Assembly (NCBI GenBank): GCA_013911345.1
Contig: JACETJ010000004.1
Location: 1-24,425, forward strand
Direction of reading: 5' to 3'
DNA length: 24,425 bases
Source of the DNA: Congregibacter sp.
GTDB taxonomy: Bacteria > Pseudomonadota > Gammaproteobacteria > Pseudomonadales > Halieaceae
Positions 8,380 through 16,962 of this stretch are shown here, in pieces (the stretch's first letter is position 1; each line of letters opens with the position of its first letter). A program made the position numbers and the translations under genes. The notes under the pieces were generated by a model. That model ran no database searches. It saw nothing but the letters and a program-made list of their open reading frames with translations, and was not told the origin of the DNA.

Positions 8380-9723
8380 ATGCACTCGAACGCTGACACA
8401 CTGCTGACCCAACACCCTGACATCGAGACGGTTGAGGCCCTCATCACGGACTGTAATGGCGCAGCCCGCGGCAAGTGGCTGCCCGTTGAAAAGTTACCTG
8501 CGCTCCTCTCCGATGGTGTGAAGCTACCCAAATCAGCTGTGGCTCAAGACGCTTGGGGTCGCGACGTGCCGAGAATCGCCCTCGACAACGGGGATCTCGA
8601 TGGCTGGTGTCAGGCGGTACCGGACTCTCTGGTCCCGGTGTTGACCGCCACCGGCGTAGATCGCGCTCAGGTCGTACTGACGATGTTCAAGGACGACGGA
8701 GCGCCCCTCCTCTCTGACCCGCGGCAGGTGCTAGCGCAGATTGCCGACAAGCTCGAAAAAAAGGGGCTGGTGCCCAGGGTCGCCATTGAGCTTGAGTTCA
8801 ACTTGTTCAAGCGTCCAGATGAAAACCAGACATTGCGAGACGCGCTGCCCGCCGAGAATGAGACAGGCGGCAATCTATACGGCCTCAGCGCCCTTGATGA
8901 ACACGCGGCGTTGTTTGACGCGCTGAAAGCGAGTTTTGCGGTTCAGGGACTACCCTACGAAGGCGTGCTAAAAGAAGCTGCACCAGCTCAGTACGAAATT
9001 AATGTCGCGTACTCGGACAACGCAGTCGCCTATTGCGATCAAATCATTCGCATGCAGCGGTGCATTTGCGCCGTAGCAGAACGATTCGGCTCGCTGGCAA
9101 GCTTTATGCCAAAGCCCATGGAGAATCAGGCAGGCAATGGAATGCACGCTCATTGCAGCCTACTGGACACCTCGGGCCAGAATGTTTTTGACAGCGGCAA
9201 TGTCGAGGGCACCCCGCTGTTGCGTCAGGCGGTCGCCGGATGCCTCGACCTCATGGCCGACACTCAGCTAATTTTTGCACCCAGCTACAACGCTTACCGT
9301 AGATTTCAGGCGGGGAATCATGCGCCGACGCAACCTAACTGGGGCTACGACAACCGCACTACCGCACTGCGAATTCCCGCCAGTCCCAGCCAGGCTACCC
9401 GCATTGAGCATCGCGTCGCCGGTGCAGACAGTAATCCGTATCTCGCAGTGGCCGCGCTGCTGGCGGGGATATACATGGGGATTGATCGTCAGTGTGAGGC
9501 CCCTCCTCCGATCAGTGGCAATGCGTGGGTTGAAGACGATGCCAACGTTTGCCTGCCAGGACACATGGCGGAGGCCATCGCACGGTTCTCGGACTCTGCC
9601 AATGTGCGCGAGACACTCTCCGCGGAGTTTCAATTCGCTTTCAGCGAGGTCAAAAAGCAGGAACTGGCCGAGTTTGAGCGCCGCGTGACAGACTTTGAGT
9701 TGGAAACCTACCTCTCTGCCTGA
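8380..9723 (+). CDS. Glutamine-synthetase-family ligase, gamma-glutamylputrescine-synthetase-like
   Basis: The 447-residue product carries the GS fold: N-terminal beta-grasp with TDCNGAARGKWLPV (23-36), glutamate/metal-binding ELEF (137-140), E199, GNGMHAH (252-258), the ATP/Arg loop NRTTALRIP (325-333) and RIEHRVAGADSNPY (341-354). Overall it resembles E. coli PuuA (472 aa), which ligates glutamate to putrescine, more than GlnA, and it lacks the adenylylation-site loop of GlnA. No other puu genes are nearby, so the amine substrate cannot be named: a polyamine or other primary amine is likely. I took the ATG at 8380, preceded directly by TTG. The Shine-Dalgarno is weak (AGAG). It follows the transglycosylase by 48 bases. 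Confidence 0.9.
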   Translation: MHSNADTLLTQHPDIETVEALITDCNGAARGKWLPVEKLPALLSDGVKLPKSAVAQDAWGRDVPRIALDNGDLDGWCQAVPDSLVPVLTATGVDRAQVVLTMFKDDGAPLLSDPRQVLAQIADKLEKKGLVPRVAIELEFNLFKRPDENQTLRDALPAENETGGNLYGLSALDEHAALFDALKASFAVQGLPYEGVLKEAAPAQYEINVAYSDNAVAYCDQIIRMQRCICAVAERFGSLASFMPKPMENQAGNGMHAHCSLLDTSGQNVFDSGNVEGTPLLRQAVAGCLDLMADTQLIFAPSYNAYRRFQAGNHAPTQPNWGYDNRTTALRIPASPSQATRIEHRVAGADSNPYLAVAALLAGIYMGIDRQCEAPPPISGNAWVEDDANVCLPGHMAEAIARFSDSANVRETLSAEFQFAFSEVKKQELAEFERRVTDFELETYLSA

Positions 9724-9759
9724 CCACCCCGTTACCCCACAGCCTCTATGGAGCACGCT

Positions 9760-10239
9760 ATGACGACTGTTTTGGATTTTTCTGCCGCTCGGGCAAATGG
9801 CGAAGACACCGCGCTCGGTGATTTTGGCGGCAAGGTATTGCTGATTGTGAATACGGCCTCCAAGTGCGGGTTTACCCCGCAATACGAGGGCCTGGAGTCA
9901 CTACAAAAATCCTACGGAGAACGCGGCTTTTCTGTGCTGGCTTTTCCCTGCAATCAATTTGGCGGCCAAGAACCCGGCAATGAGGAAGACATTCAGTCCT
10001 TCTGCGATCTGAATTACCAGACCAGCTTCCCGCTGTTTAGCAAGATCGAGGTCAATGGCGCAGCCAGCCACCCTTTGTTCGCGCACCTGAAAGAAAAGGC
10101 TCCGGGCGTACTTGGCAGCAAGCGCATCAAGTGGAACTTCACGAAGTTTCTGGTTAACCAACAGGGTGAGGTGGTCAAGCGCTACGCACCCTCTACCAAG
10201 CCCGAGGCGATCGCGAGCGACATCGAAGCACTGCTTTGA
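9760..10239 (+). CDS. gpx: Glutathione peroxidase (BtuE-like, Cys type)
   Basis: The 159-residue product is a thioredoxin-fold peroxidase reducing H2O2 or lipid hydroperoxides with glutathione or thioredoxin. The catalytic set is present: peroxidatic Cys36 in NTASKCGFTPQY, Gln66 in FPCNQF, and Trp125/Asn126 in KWNF. Cys82 is a candidate resolving cysteine, which would favour thioredoxin as reductant as in other Cys-type bacterial enzymes. I chose the ATG at 9760 because GGAG lies 6 bases upstream; an in-frame ATG at 9748 has no Shine-Dalgarno. It follows the GS-like gene by 36 bases and ends 6 bases from the convergent prfC stop. Confidence 0.95.
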   Translation: MTTVLDFSAARANGEDTALGDFGGKVLLIVNTASKCGFTPQYEGLESLQKSYGERGFSVLAFPCNQFGGQEPGNEEDIQSFCDLNYQTSFPLFSKIEVNGAASHPLFAHLKEKAPGVLGSKRIKWNFTKFLVNQQGEVVKRYAPSTKPEAIASDIEALL

Positions 10240-10245
10240 GCCGTG

Positions 10246-11823
10246 CTAGTGCTCTCGCGTCTCACGAAAGCGAATGTCGGGCCACCGCTCCTCCATCAGT
10301 GAGAGGTTAACGCGGGTGGGCGCCAGATAGGTGAGATAACCACCGCCATCTTCAGACAAATGCTCCACCGCTTTCTTGCGGAACTCTTCGAGCTTGCGTT
10401 CATCTTCGGCCTCTATCCAGCGGACCGTGTAGATGTTGACCGGCTCGTAGAGTGCCTCGACCTTGTACTCATCAGCTAATCGGTAAGCCACCACATCAAA
10501 TTGCAATTGACCGACAGCACCCACGATGAGGTCGCTGCTATTCAGTGGAGAGAACACCTGCGTCGAGCCCTCCTCGGACAGCTGCTGCAGCCCTTTTTGT
10601 AATGCTTTGGCCTTCATCGGATCTGTTAACCGGATGCGCCGGAACAGCTCGGGTGCGAAGTGGGGAATGCCGGTAAAACGAATCGCCTCTCCAGTCGTAA
10701 AGGTGTCGCCGATTTGAATCGTGCCGTGGTTATGCAGGCCAATAATGTCGCCTGCCACCGCCGACTCCACCAACGTGCGATCCCCCGCGCGAAAGGTCAC
10801 CGCGTCGGCGATGCGAACATCTTTGTCGATGCGCACGTGACGCATCTTCATCCCCTTGTCGTAGCGGCCTGAACAAATGCGCATGAAGGCAATACGATCC
10901 CGGTGCTTCGGGTCCATGTTTGCCTGAATCTTGAAGACGAAACCGGTGAAATCCTGCTGGGACGCCTCAATGAGTCGCTCTGAAGCGACTCTGGGTTGAG
11001 GGGCAGGCGCCCACTCAACGAAATCATTGAGCATCTCCCTGACGCCAAAGTTTCCAAGCGCCGTCCCGAAAAAGACTGGTGTCAGCTGGCCGGCCAAGAA
11101 CGCCTCAAGCGAGAACTCGTGAGAGGCACCGCGGACCAACTCGATCTCCTCGAGAAAGCCATCGTAATTTTCCGCCAGCAGCGCTCTGGCCTCGTCTGAA
11201 TCGAGACCGACAATCAAATCCTCTTCCGCCAGAGCACTACCGCTACCCGCATGGTAGCGATGAATCGTATCGGTGTAGAGGTTGTAAACACCGCTGAAAT
11301 CTCGGCCCATGCCAATAGGCCAGTTGATAGGGGCTCCGGCAATGCCCAGTACTTCCTCGACCTCATCCACCAGTTCAATAGGGTCACGGGTGTCTCGGTC
11401 GAGTTTATTGACAAACGTCATGATGGGTGTGTCCCGGAGGCGGCAGACTTTCATCAGCTTAATGGTCCGGTCCTCGACGCCCTTGGCACCGTCGATCATC
11501 ATGAGTGCCGAATCCACTGCCGTGAGCGTCCGATAAGTGTCCTCTGAGAAATCCTCGTGGCCCGGCGTATCCAATAAATTCACCCAGCGCTCCCTGTAGG
11601 GAAACTGCATGACCGATGACGTAACAGAAATACCGCGCTCCTGCTCAAGCGTCATCCAGTCCGAGGTGGCATGGGGCCCGCGCTTACCTTTCACAGAACC
11701 GGCGACCTGAATGGCCTGACCGAGAAGCAACAGCTTCTCGGTCATGGTTGTCTTACCGGCGTCAGGGTGAGAAATAATGGCGAAGGTGCGGCGCGCGTCG
11801 ATGTCGCGCTGTAGTTCAGACAT
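10246..11823 (-). CDS. prfC: Peptide chain release factor 3 (RF3)
   Basis: RF3 is the GTPase that recycles RF1/RF2 from the ribosome after peptide release. The 525-residue product has the translational GTPase signature: G1 SHPDAGKTT (18-26), switch region with ERGISVTSS (62-70), G3 DTPGHED (85-91) and G4 NKLDRD (139-144), followed by domain 2 and the RF3-specific C-terminal domain, at normal length. The start ATG has AGGAG 5 bases upstream. It lies 48 bases after lipB, with a good promoter candidate overlapping the lipB stop codon, so it is probably transcribed on its own as well as by read-through. It converges with gpx. Confidence 0.98.
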   Translation of the reverse strand: MSELQRDIDARRTFAIISHPDAGKTTMTEKLLLLGQAIQVAGSVKGKRGPHATSDWMTLEQERGISVTSSVMQFPYRERWVNLLDTPGHEDFSEDTYRTLTAVDSALMMIDGAKGVEDRTIKLMKVCRLRDTPIMTFVNKLDRDTRDPIELVDEVEEVLGIAGAPINWPIGMGRDFSGVYNLYTDTIHRYHAGSGSALAEEDLIVGLDSDEARALLAENYDGFLEEIELVRGASHEFSLEAFLAGQLTPVFFGTALGNFGVREMLNDFVEWAPAPQPRVASERLIEASQQDFTGFVFKIQANMDPKHRDRIAFMRICSGRYDKGMKMRHVRIDKDVRIADAVTFRAGDRTLVESAVAGDIIGLHNHGTIQIGDTFTTGEAIRFTGIPHFAPELFRRIRLTDPMKAKALQKGLQQLSEEGSTQVFSPLNSSDLIVGAVGQLQFDVVAYRLADEYKVEALYEPVNIYTVRWIEAEDERKLEEFRKKAVEHLSEDGGGYLTYLAPTRVNLSLMEERWPDIRFRETREH

Positions 11824-11846
11824 GGTGGCTCCTTGGAGGAGGCGCG

Positions 11847-11875
11847 ATTATGCCAGCCAATACCACTGGCGTCAG
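11847..11875 (-). promoter_or_regulatory. Candidate prfC promoter overlapping the lipB stop codon
   Basis: On the minus strand CTGACG (-35, plus 11870-11875; 4 of 6) and CATAAT (-10, plus 11847-11852; 5 of 6) are separated by exactly 17 bases. Transcription would begin about 15-20 bases before the prfC ATG. The spacer also contains most of a 5-bp hairpin (GCCAG / CTGGC, 11852-11870) without a T tract, too weak to be an intrinsic terminator for the lipB operon. Confidence 0.45.
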
Positions 11876-12486
11876 TCTGAACCGGGTAATAGCGCCTCTA
11901 GGTGTTTAAGCAGGGCTTCGCCCACTTGATCCATGGCAGGACAATCAAGGCCCATCAGTGCGGCGAGGGAGGTGACTTCAAGTCCTTCGTAACCGCAGGG
12001 ATTGATGCCCTTAAACGGAGCCAGGTCCATATCGACGTTGAGTGACAGACCGTGATAACTGCGTCCTTTGCTGACCTTCAAGCCCAACGCAGCGATCTTG
12101 CATCCGTCGACATATACACCGCGCGCATCGGGATCGCCATAAGCTTGGATGTCCCATTCGCCCAACACGTTCACCACTGCAGCTTCGAGCAAATTGACCA
12201 GCTGCCTGACATTAACGTTCGCCCGACGCAGGTCGTAGAGCACATAAGCGATCCACTGCCCGGGGCCGTGATAGGTCACTTGGCCACCCCGATCGATCTG
12301 AATGATCGGGACGTCACCGGGGTCGAGCACGTGCTCTGGCTTACCCGACAGGCCTTGCGTGTAGACGGGCAGGTGTTGGAGCAGCCAAATTTCGTCTTCC
12401 GTGTCGGGGGTCCGCGACGCGGTGAAAGCTTTCATCGCGTCGAACGTCGACTCAAAGTCGACCGCGCCCAAACGTCGACACAACAC
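11872..12486 (-). CDS. lipB: Octanoyl-[acyl carrier protein]:protein N-octanoyltransferase LipB
   Basis: LipB moves octanoate from octanoyl-ACP to lipoyl domains of the 2-oxoacid dehydrogenases and the glycine cleavage H protein; LipA then inserts sulfur. The 204-residue product has RGGQVTYHGPGQ (66-77), Lys130 in CKIAALG and the acyl-carrying Cys164 in INPCGY, all in the family's positions. I see no ATG near the family start; GTG at 12486 is the best candidate and a TTG follows directly. There is no clear Shine-Dalgarno, and it starts 4 bases after the ybeD stop, so translation is likely coupled. No lipA lies next to it here. It is the last gene of the long elongation operon. Confidence 0.96.
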   Translation of the reverse strand: MLCRRLGAVDFESTFDAMKAFTASRTPDTEDEIWLLQHLPVYTQGLSGKPEHVLDPGDVPIIQIDRGGQVTYHGPGQWIAYVLYDLRRANVNVRQLVNLLEAAVVNVLGEWDIQAYGDPDARGVYVDGCKIAALGLKVSKGRSYHGLSLNVDMDLAPFKGINPCGYEGLEVTSLAALMGLDCPAMDQVGEALLKHLEALLPGSD

Positions 12487-12490
12487 GGGG

Positions 12491-12763
12491 TCAGAGCACC
12501 ATGGATACCAGACCGGTATCCATCAAATCTTGATGAATCTCGCGCAGCTGCTCTTCACTCTGCGCCTCAATGGTGACCGTGATCGATTGGAATGTGCCTT
12601 TTCGAGAGTCCTTGACCACCACGTCCTGCTCCGAGAATCCGGCCGCATGTTGATTGAACACTGTCATCACTGCCGGCTGAAATGCCGATTCTGCCCTGCC
12701 CAGTACTTTGATGGGGTACGCGCAGGGAAAGACGATCTTTGGCGGGTCTTCGCTCACTGTCAA
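12491..12763 (-). CDS. ybeD: YbeD/DUF493-family protein
   Basis: The 90-residue product has the small ACT-like fold of the YbeD family, with the IVFPCAYPIKVLGRA opening segment and a typical C-terminal VSMVL. Its function is not established; a regulatory role near lipB is often supposed because the two genes are conserved neighbours. The start is unusual: the TTG at 12763 directly abuts the dacA TAA stop, and a GTG lies 6 bases further in (12757). Neither has a clear Shine-Dalgarno, so reinitiation after dacA is likely. It ends 4 bases before lipB. Confidence 0.92.
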   Translation of the reverse strand: MTVSEDPPKIVFPCAYPIKVLGRAESAFQPAVMTVFNQHAAGFSEQDVVVKDSRKGTFQSITVTIEAQSEEQLREIHQDLMDTGLVSMVL

Positions 12764-13945
12764 TTAACCCAGTAGCTGTTGAAACCAGAGCAGTATCGTG
12801 TCCCACAACCGCGCGAAAAATCCGGCGGGCTCTATCGCCTGCAGGACTTCAAGCGGGGCCTCTCCCACAGGCTCGCCAGATCGAGTCAATACGACGCGGC
12901 CGACCACATCGCCCACCCTCAGCGGGGCAATCAATGGCGCGTCGATCTCAATTGATGGGGCAATCTGCGCGGTGCTTCTTGGCAGTGTCAACACAAGGTC
13001 CGTAGTCACCCCAAGTGCTACCTGCTGCGTCTCGCCTTTCCAGACACGGTCCTCGGCGAGCGCTGCGCCTGCAGTCAACGGAGTAACGGTCTCATAAAAT
13101 CGGAACCCATAGTTCAGCAGACTCCGGGTCTCTGACTTGCGGCTTGATGTTGAACTACTCCCCATCACCACAGAAATCAGGCGCATGCCCTCGCGCTCCG
13201 CCGAAGCCACCAAGCCATACCCGGCAACGCTGGTGTAACCCGTCTTCAAACCGTCAACAGACTCATCCTCACGGAGTAAGTGATTACGGTTGTATTGCGT
13301 AATGTCGTTATAGGTATAGCTCTGCTCTTTATAAACCGCGTATCGCTCAGGGTGGTCGCGAATGGCGGCAGCGGCGGTCAGCGCAAGATCGCGCGCAGTG
13401 GATAAATGTTCGGGGTGGGGTAAACCATGGCTGTTCTCAAAATGAGTCCCCGTCAGTCTCATCTCTTCTGCATAACGGTTCATCAGATCGACAAAAGCCG
13501 CCTCACTACCGGCAATGTGCTCTGCAATCGCAACCGTCGCATCGTTGCCCGACGAAATCACAATGCCCCTCTCAAGCTCCGCTACCGTCACCGGCTTCCC
13601 TGGCTCAATCCACATCAACGAGGAGCCCTTGAACACCGGGTTTTGAGACCAGGCATTCCGGCTCACGGGCACCACATCATCCAGACTCAGACGACCGAGC
13701 TCGACTTCCTGAGCCAGAATGTAGGCAGTCATCAGCTTGGTCAGGCTGGCTGGAGGCAGCTGCAGATCAGGGTTGTGCTCGACCAGCACGGCGCCCGTGT
13801 CGAAATCGACTAACAGGTAGGAGTCAGCATTGATGCTGGGCGGTGTGGGGACTAGGCCTGTGTTAGCGGCGCCAATCAGCGGCAACCACGTCAAACCCAT
13901 CACGCACCACAACCAGCGCCTCAACATCTTCTTCGCTCCTATCAT
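12764..13945 (-). CDS. dacA: D-alanyl-D-alanine carboxypeptidase (PBP5/6 type)
   Basis: DacA trims the terminal D-Ala from peptidoglycan pentapeptides. The 393-residue product has a signal peptide (hydrophobic core about 10-26), active-site SLTK (67-70), SGN (132-134) and KTG (234-236), a C-terminal beta-rich domain, and a final amphipathic helix (about 375-393, FFARLWDTILLWFQQLLG) that anchors PBP5 to the outer leaflet of the inner membrane. Two starts are plausible: ATG 13945 (GGAG about 9 bases upstream) and ATG 13927 (AGGAG 8 bases upstream, slightly better). It lies 76 bases after the previous gene in the operon, so it may also have its own promoter. Its last codon touches ybeD. Confidence 0.97.
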   Translation of the reverse strand: MIGAKKMLRRWLWCVMGLTWLPLIGAANTGLVPTPPSINADSYLLVDFDTGAVLVEHNPDLQLPPASLTKLMTAYILAQEVELGRLSLDDVVPVSRNAWSQNPVFKGSSLMWIEPGKPVTVAELERGIVISSGNDATVAIAEHIAGSEAAFVDLMNRYAEEMRLTGTHFENSHGLPHPEHLSTARDLALTAAAAIRDHPERYAVYKEQSYTYNDITQYNRNHLLREDESVDGLKTGYTSVAGYGLVASAEREGMRLISVVMGSSSTSSRKSETRSLLNYGFRFYETVTPLTAGAALAEDRVWKGETQQVALGVTTDLVLTLPRSTAQIAPSIEIDAPLIAPLRVGDVVGRVVLTRSGEPVGEAPLEVLQAIEPAGFFARLWDTILLWFQQLLG

Positions 13946-14021
13946 CGATGGATTCTCCGGAAAGGCTATGTGAAAACCGCGTCAGTTTACGCTTGCAGGG
14001 CCCGCGATGAAAATCGTGGCC
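13946..14021 (-). other. Intergenic gap rlpA-dacA with imperfect hairpin
   Basis: This 76-base gap is the only substantial break in the proA-lipB chain. Just after the rlpA stop the minus strand can fold as GGCC-A-CGAT, loop TTTC, ATCG-C-GGGCC, a bulged stem of about 8 pairs without a following T tract. It could stabilise the upstream mRNA or attenuate read-through. No convincing promoter for dacA was found. Confidence 0.35.
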
Positions 14022-14801
14022 TCAGGGCAAACGTTGAGGTGTGGGATAGTCTGCTGCTATCAATCTGGTGCGTGCCCTTTCCAACTCATCTGCGCCACTA
14101 AACGGCCCCACTCTAACCCGATGCAGCCGAGCACCCTCTGTGTCCACGGCAGTCACCATCACCGGATAATCCCATCGCTCCCTGATTTCCTTGGCCAGCT
14201 GGTCCGCAGTAACCCCCGACGCATAGGCGCCCAGCTGCAGAAACCGGTATGCCGCGCCCACCAAGTTGCGTCTGTCATCGACTCCCTCAAGGTCTACCGA
14301 TTCCACCAGCACGGCCGTCGTGCCTTGCTCTGCGAACCCGAGCTGCAAAGCCGCACCATAAGACACATCAATCAGCCGATCCGGGTGAAAAGGGCCACGG
14401 TCGTTGACCCTCAGCAGAACGCTCTCATCATTACTCAGATTGGTAACCCGAACATAGCTGGGAATCGGGAGTGAACGATGGGCGGCTGAGGCAGCAAATA
14501 CGTCGAAGGTTTCGCCGTTGCTCGTGGGGCGCCCCTGAAATTTCATGCCATACCAAGACGCGATGCCCTGCTCTCGGTAGGCTCTGGCCGTTGGCAGCAC
14601 TGTATACGACTCGCCATTGACCTCGTAGGGACTGCGATTGCCTTGCGGCAGAATGGGGTCGGGACGCGGGACTGCGTCCTGCCATAGGGGCTTGATTGAA
14701 GACGATGGCGCGTAGTCCGGCTCGATTGAGGGCGCATCATCGCGAAATGAAGCGCAACCGGCCAAGCCTACCAAGGTGACGCATACGCCGATGCGCATCA
14801 T
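14022..14801 (-). CDS. rlpA: Septal-ring-type lytic transglycosylase lipoprotein RlpA
   Basis: The 259-residue product has a lipoprotein signal with lipobox LAGC (Cys16), a disordered Pro/Ser linker, a double-psi beta-barrel (about 78-168) and a C-terminal SPOR domain (about 185-255) that binds denuded glycan strands. In Pseudomonas the barrel cleaves denuded glycans; the acids and histidine linked to that activity appear present here (E97, D100, H108, D134), so it is probably active, unlike E. coli RlpA. I placed the start at ATG 14801, 5 bases after the mltB stop, because it gives a proper signal peptide; a second ATG follows directly. The frame is open upstream into mltB. It shares the PBP2/RodA operon. 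Confidence 0.95.
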   Translation of the reverse strand: MMRIGVCVTLVGLAGCASFRDDAPSIEPDYAPSSSIKPLWQDAVPRPDPILPQGNRSPYEVNGESYTVLPTARAYREQGIASWYGMKFQGRPTSNGETFDVFAASAAHRSLPIPSYVRVTNLSNDESVLLRVNDRGPFHPDRLIDVSYGAALQLGFAEQGTTAVLVESVDLEGVDDRRNLVGAAYRFLQLGAYASGVTADQLAKEIRERWDYPVMVTAVDTEGARLHRVRVGPFSGADELERARTRLIAADYPTPQRLP

Positions 14802-14806
14802 GGGAA

Positions 14807-15826
14807 TCAAGAGGCGGGGCGCGCAGCAACAATCGCTTGACTCAGATCCCACACTGCCATCGCATACATCGCACTGTGGTTGTAACGCGTGATGACGTAG
14901 AAGTTATGCAAGCCCAACCAATAGCGCATACCGGCCTCCTCTTCGAGGCGGAGCGGGGTTGCCTTTCTTGAAGGCTCAAGCGGATCCGCGGCACTCAACC
15001 CCTCTAACGCCAGAGCCGCAACCGTTTTCGTCGGCTTCAATCCGCTCTCAAATAAATCGGGGGCCGGATCGTTCGGAACACCATCCGCGATCACAGGTTC
15101 TCCTGAGCGCCAACCATGCGCCTTCAGGTAATGCGCCACACTGGCTATGGCGTCGGCCGGGTCGTCCCAAATATCTGGCGCGTCCTCACCCTCATAAGCC
15201 CGCGCGTAGGCGCGGTAACTTGAAGGCATAAACTGACCGTAACCCATAGCGCCCGCGTAAGAGCCCTTGAGCGCCAGGGGGTCCTTCCCCGACTCCCATG
15301 CCAAAATGAGAAATTGCTCCAGCTCGCCGGTAAAAAACGCTGACCGCCGCGGATAGTCAAAAGCGAGTGTTGCCAGTGCATCAACCACTCGATAACTCCC
15401 TGTGATGCGTCCGTAGTATGTCTCAACGCCGATAATGGCTACGATCAATTCCGCTGGCACACCGGTGCGTGCAGCGACCGTATCCAGTGTCTCAGTATGA
15501 GTGCTCCAGAAAGACACGCCTTCTCTAATGCGGCGATCAGTCAGAAAAATGTTTCGGTACTCGTGCCACGCTTTGGTTTTTTCAGCCGGACGGGCAATGG
15601 CGTCGAGGATGCTCTGCTGTCGCGCTGCTTCATCGACCAATCCCTGCGCCCAGACAGGATCCACGCCGGCTTCTTGCGCCGCGAGAATCACGGCTCTTGC
15701 CGCCTCTCGGTCACTATAATCTCCCGCAAGCGCAGACGGCTTGAATCCGGCCGCCAGCCAAAGCAGCAATAGACCGCTGATCAAAAAACCCCTATGTGCC
15801 TGGAACAATCGAGGGACATAACTCAT
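14807..15826 (-). CDS. mltB: Membrane-bound lytic murein transglycosylase B family protein
   Basis: MltB cleaves the glycan strands of peptidoglycan. The 339-residue product has a hydrophobic N-terminal segment (about 12-34) but no lipobox, so it is either a cleaved secreted form or anchored by this helix. Catalytic Glu135 sits in IIGVETYYGRITGSYRV, and the family blocks AGAMGYGQFMPSSY (191-204) and YNHSAMYAMAV near the C-terminus are present. The ATG overlaps the rodA stop as ATGA, indicating coupled translation. In E. coli mltB lies elsewhere; the rodA-mltB-rlpA order is the Pseudomonas-like arrangement. Cotranscription with mrdA and rodA links glycan cutting to lateral wall growth. Confidence 0.96.
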   Translation of the reverse strand: MSYVPRLFQAHRGFLISGLLLLWLAAGFKPSALAGDYSDREAARAVILAAQEAGVDPVWAQGLVDEAARQQSILDAIARPAEKTKAWHEYRNIFLTDRRIREGVSFWSTHTETLDTVAARTGVPAELIVAIIGVETYYGRITGSYRVVDALATLAFDYPRRSAFFTGELEQFLILAWESGKDPLALKGSYAGAMGYGQFMPSSYRAYARAYEGEDAPDIWDDPADAIASVAHYLKAHGWRSGEPVIADGVPNDPAPDLFESGLKPTKTVAALALEGLSAADPLEPSRKATPLRLEEEAGMRYWLGLHNFYVITRYNHSAMYAMAVWDLSQAIVAARPAS

Positions 15827-16962
15827 CGCGACAAAATCCTTTTTTCGGTGCTAATAGCAGTGAGAATACCGAAACCCAGCAGCAGGGTGACGATAGATGT
15901 ACCGCCAAAACTGACGAAAGGCAGCGGCACGCCAACGACGGGCAGAATCCCGGCGACCATACTCATATTCACGATGACATAAACACAAAACGTCAGCGTA
16001 ATGGCACTCGCAAGCAACCGACCGTAACTCGTTTGCGCCGTGAAACTGATCCAGAGACCACGCGCCACGACCATGCCATAAAGTATTACCAGGCCCAGCA
16101 CTCCCCTGAGACCCCATTCTTCCGCGAGCACTGCGATGATGAAATCGGTTTGACTCTCGGGCAAAAAGTCCAGATGCGACTGAGTGCCCTGAAGCCAGCC
16201 TTTACCAGACCAACCCCCAGAGCCAATCGCGGTCTTAGACTGAATAATGTTCCACCCTGCACCCAATTTATCGGCCTCAGGGTCGAACAGCGTCAGAATG
16301 CGCTGCTTCTGATAATCCTTGAGCACGAACAACCATGCCGGCCATATACAGGCCAAGGCTGCCAATGCGCCTGAGATGATTTGCCACCAGCTGACCCCAG
16401 CCATGAACACGACAAAAGCACCACTGGCCGCCACCAAAATGGCCGTTCCGAGATCCGGCTGAGTGGCAATGGCAACGGCGGGCAAAGCGATGATCAAGAG
16501 CGCCGTCACTGTGACGCCGGGCCGCGGCGGTAACCCGTGCCGGACAACCCACGCAGCCACCATCAACGGCATAGCAATCTTCATGATCTCAGACGGTTGG
16601 AAGCGCATAAAACCAAGACTCAACCAGCGCTGCGCTCCCTTTGCACCGACGCCGAAAAACGGGATCAGCAACAACAACAGAAGTGCTACAAGATAGAGGG
16701 CGGGCGCCCATCGTTGCACTGTGTCGAGGCGAATTTGCGCTACCACCAACAGCACACCAAAGCCGACTACGAAATTGCGGATCTGGCGACTGACCGTGTC
16801 CCAATCGCCGTCAGATGCGCTGAACAACACAAACAAGCCGATCATCATGATGCCCAGCACAGGCGTCAGTAACACCACATCGAGGTGGAGCCTATCGGCA
16901 GGCGTCCGGGGTCGGGAAAAGTCTCGAGTTGAACCCTCGAGAAAGCGTGTGTACTCAGACAT
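15823..16962 (-). CDS. rodA: Rod-shape SEDS peptidoglycan glycosyltransferase RodA
   Basis: RodA is the SEDS polymerase of the elongasome, working with PBP2. The 379-residue product shows about ten hydrophobic membrane segments and the SEDS landmarks: WLSLG and FQPSE (113-125), QPDLGTA (168-174), LPESQTDF (267-274) with the essential Asp273 (Asp262 in E. coli), and PVVGVPLPFVSFGG near the C-terminus. I chose ATG 16962, which overlaps the mrdA stop by 8 bases; the frame stays open 11 codons further upstream into mrdA, but the N-terminus MSEYTRF is more natural. It overlaps mltB by 4 bases. Confidence 0.97.
   Translation of the reverse strand: MSEYTRFLEGSTRDFSRPRTPADRLHLDVVLLTPVLGIMMIGLFVLFSASDGDWDTVSRQIRNFVVGFGVLLVVAQIRLDTVQRWAPALYLVALLLLLLIPFFGVGAKGAQRWLSLGFMRFQPSEIMKIAMPLMVAAWVVRHGLPPRPGVTVTALLIIALPAVAIATQPDLGTAILVAASGAFVVFMAGVSWWQIISGALAALACIWPAWLFVLKDYQKQRILTLFDPEADKLGAGWNIIQSKTAIGSGGWSGKGWLQGTQSHLDFLPESQTDFIIAVLAEEWGLRGVLGLVILYGMVVARGLWISFTAQTSYGRLLASAITLTFCVYVIVNMSMVAGILPVVGVPLPFVSFGGTSIVTLLLGFGILTAISTEKRILSR

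Noticed and set aside
9268..9882. 204-codon open frame antisense to the GS-like gene
   Set aside because: It lies opposite clearly conserved coding sequence, has no recognisable domain and extends across the ligase-gpx gap; best explained as a shadow frame in GC-rich DNA.
12755..12763. TTGACA at the dacA/ybeD junction as a -35 box
   Set aside because: On the minus strand it reads TTGACAGTG at the ybeD start; I saw no matching -10 box downstream, and the hexamer is explained by the TTG start codon and following codons.
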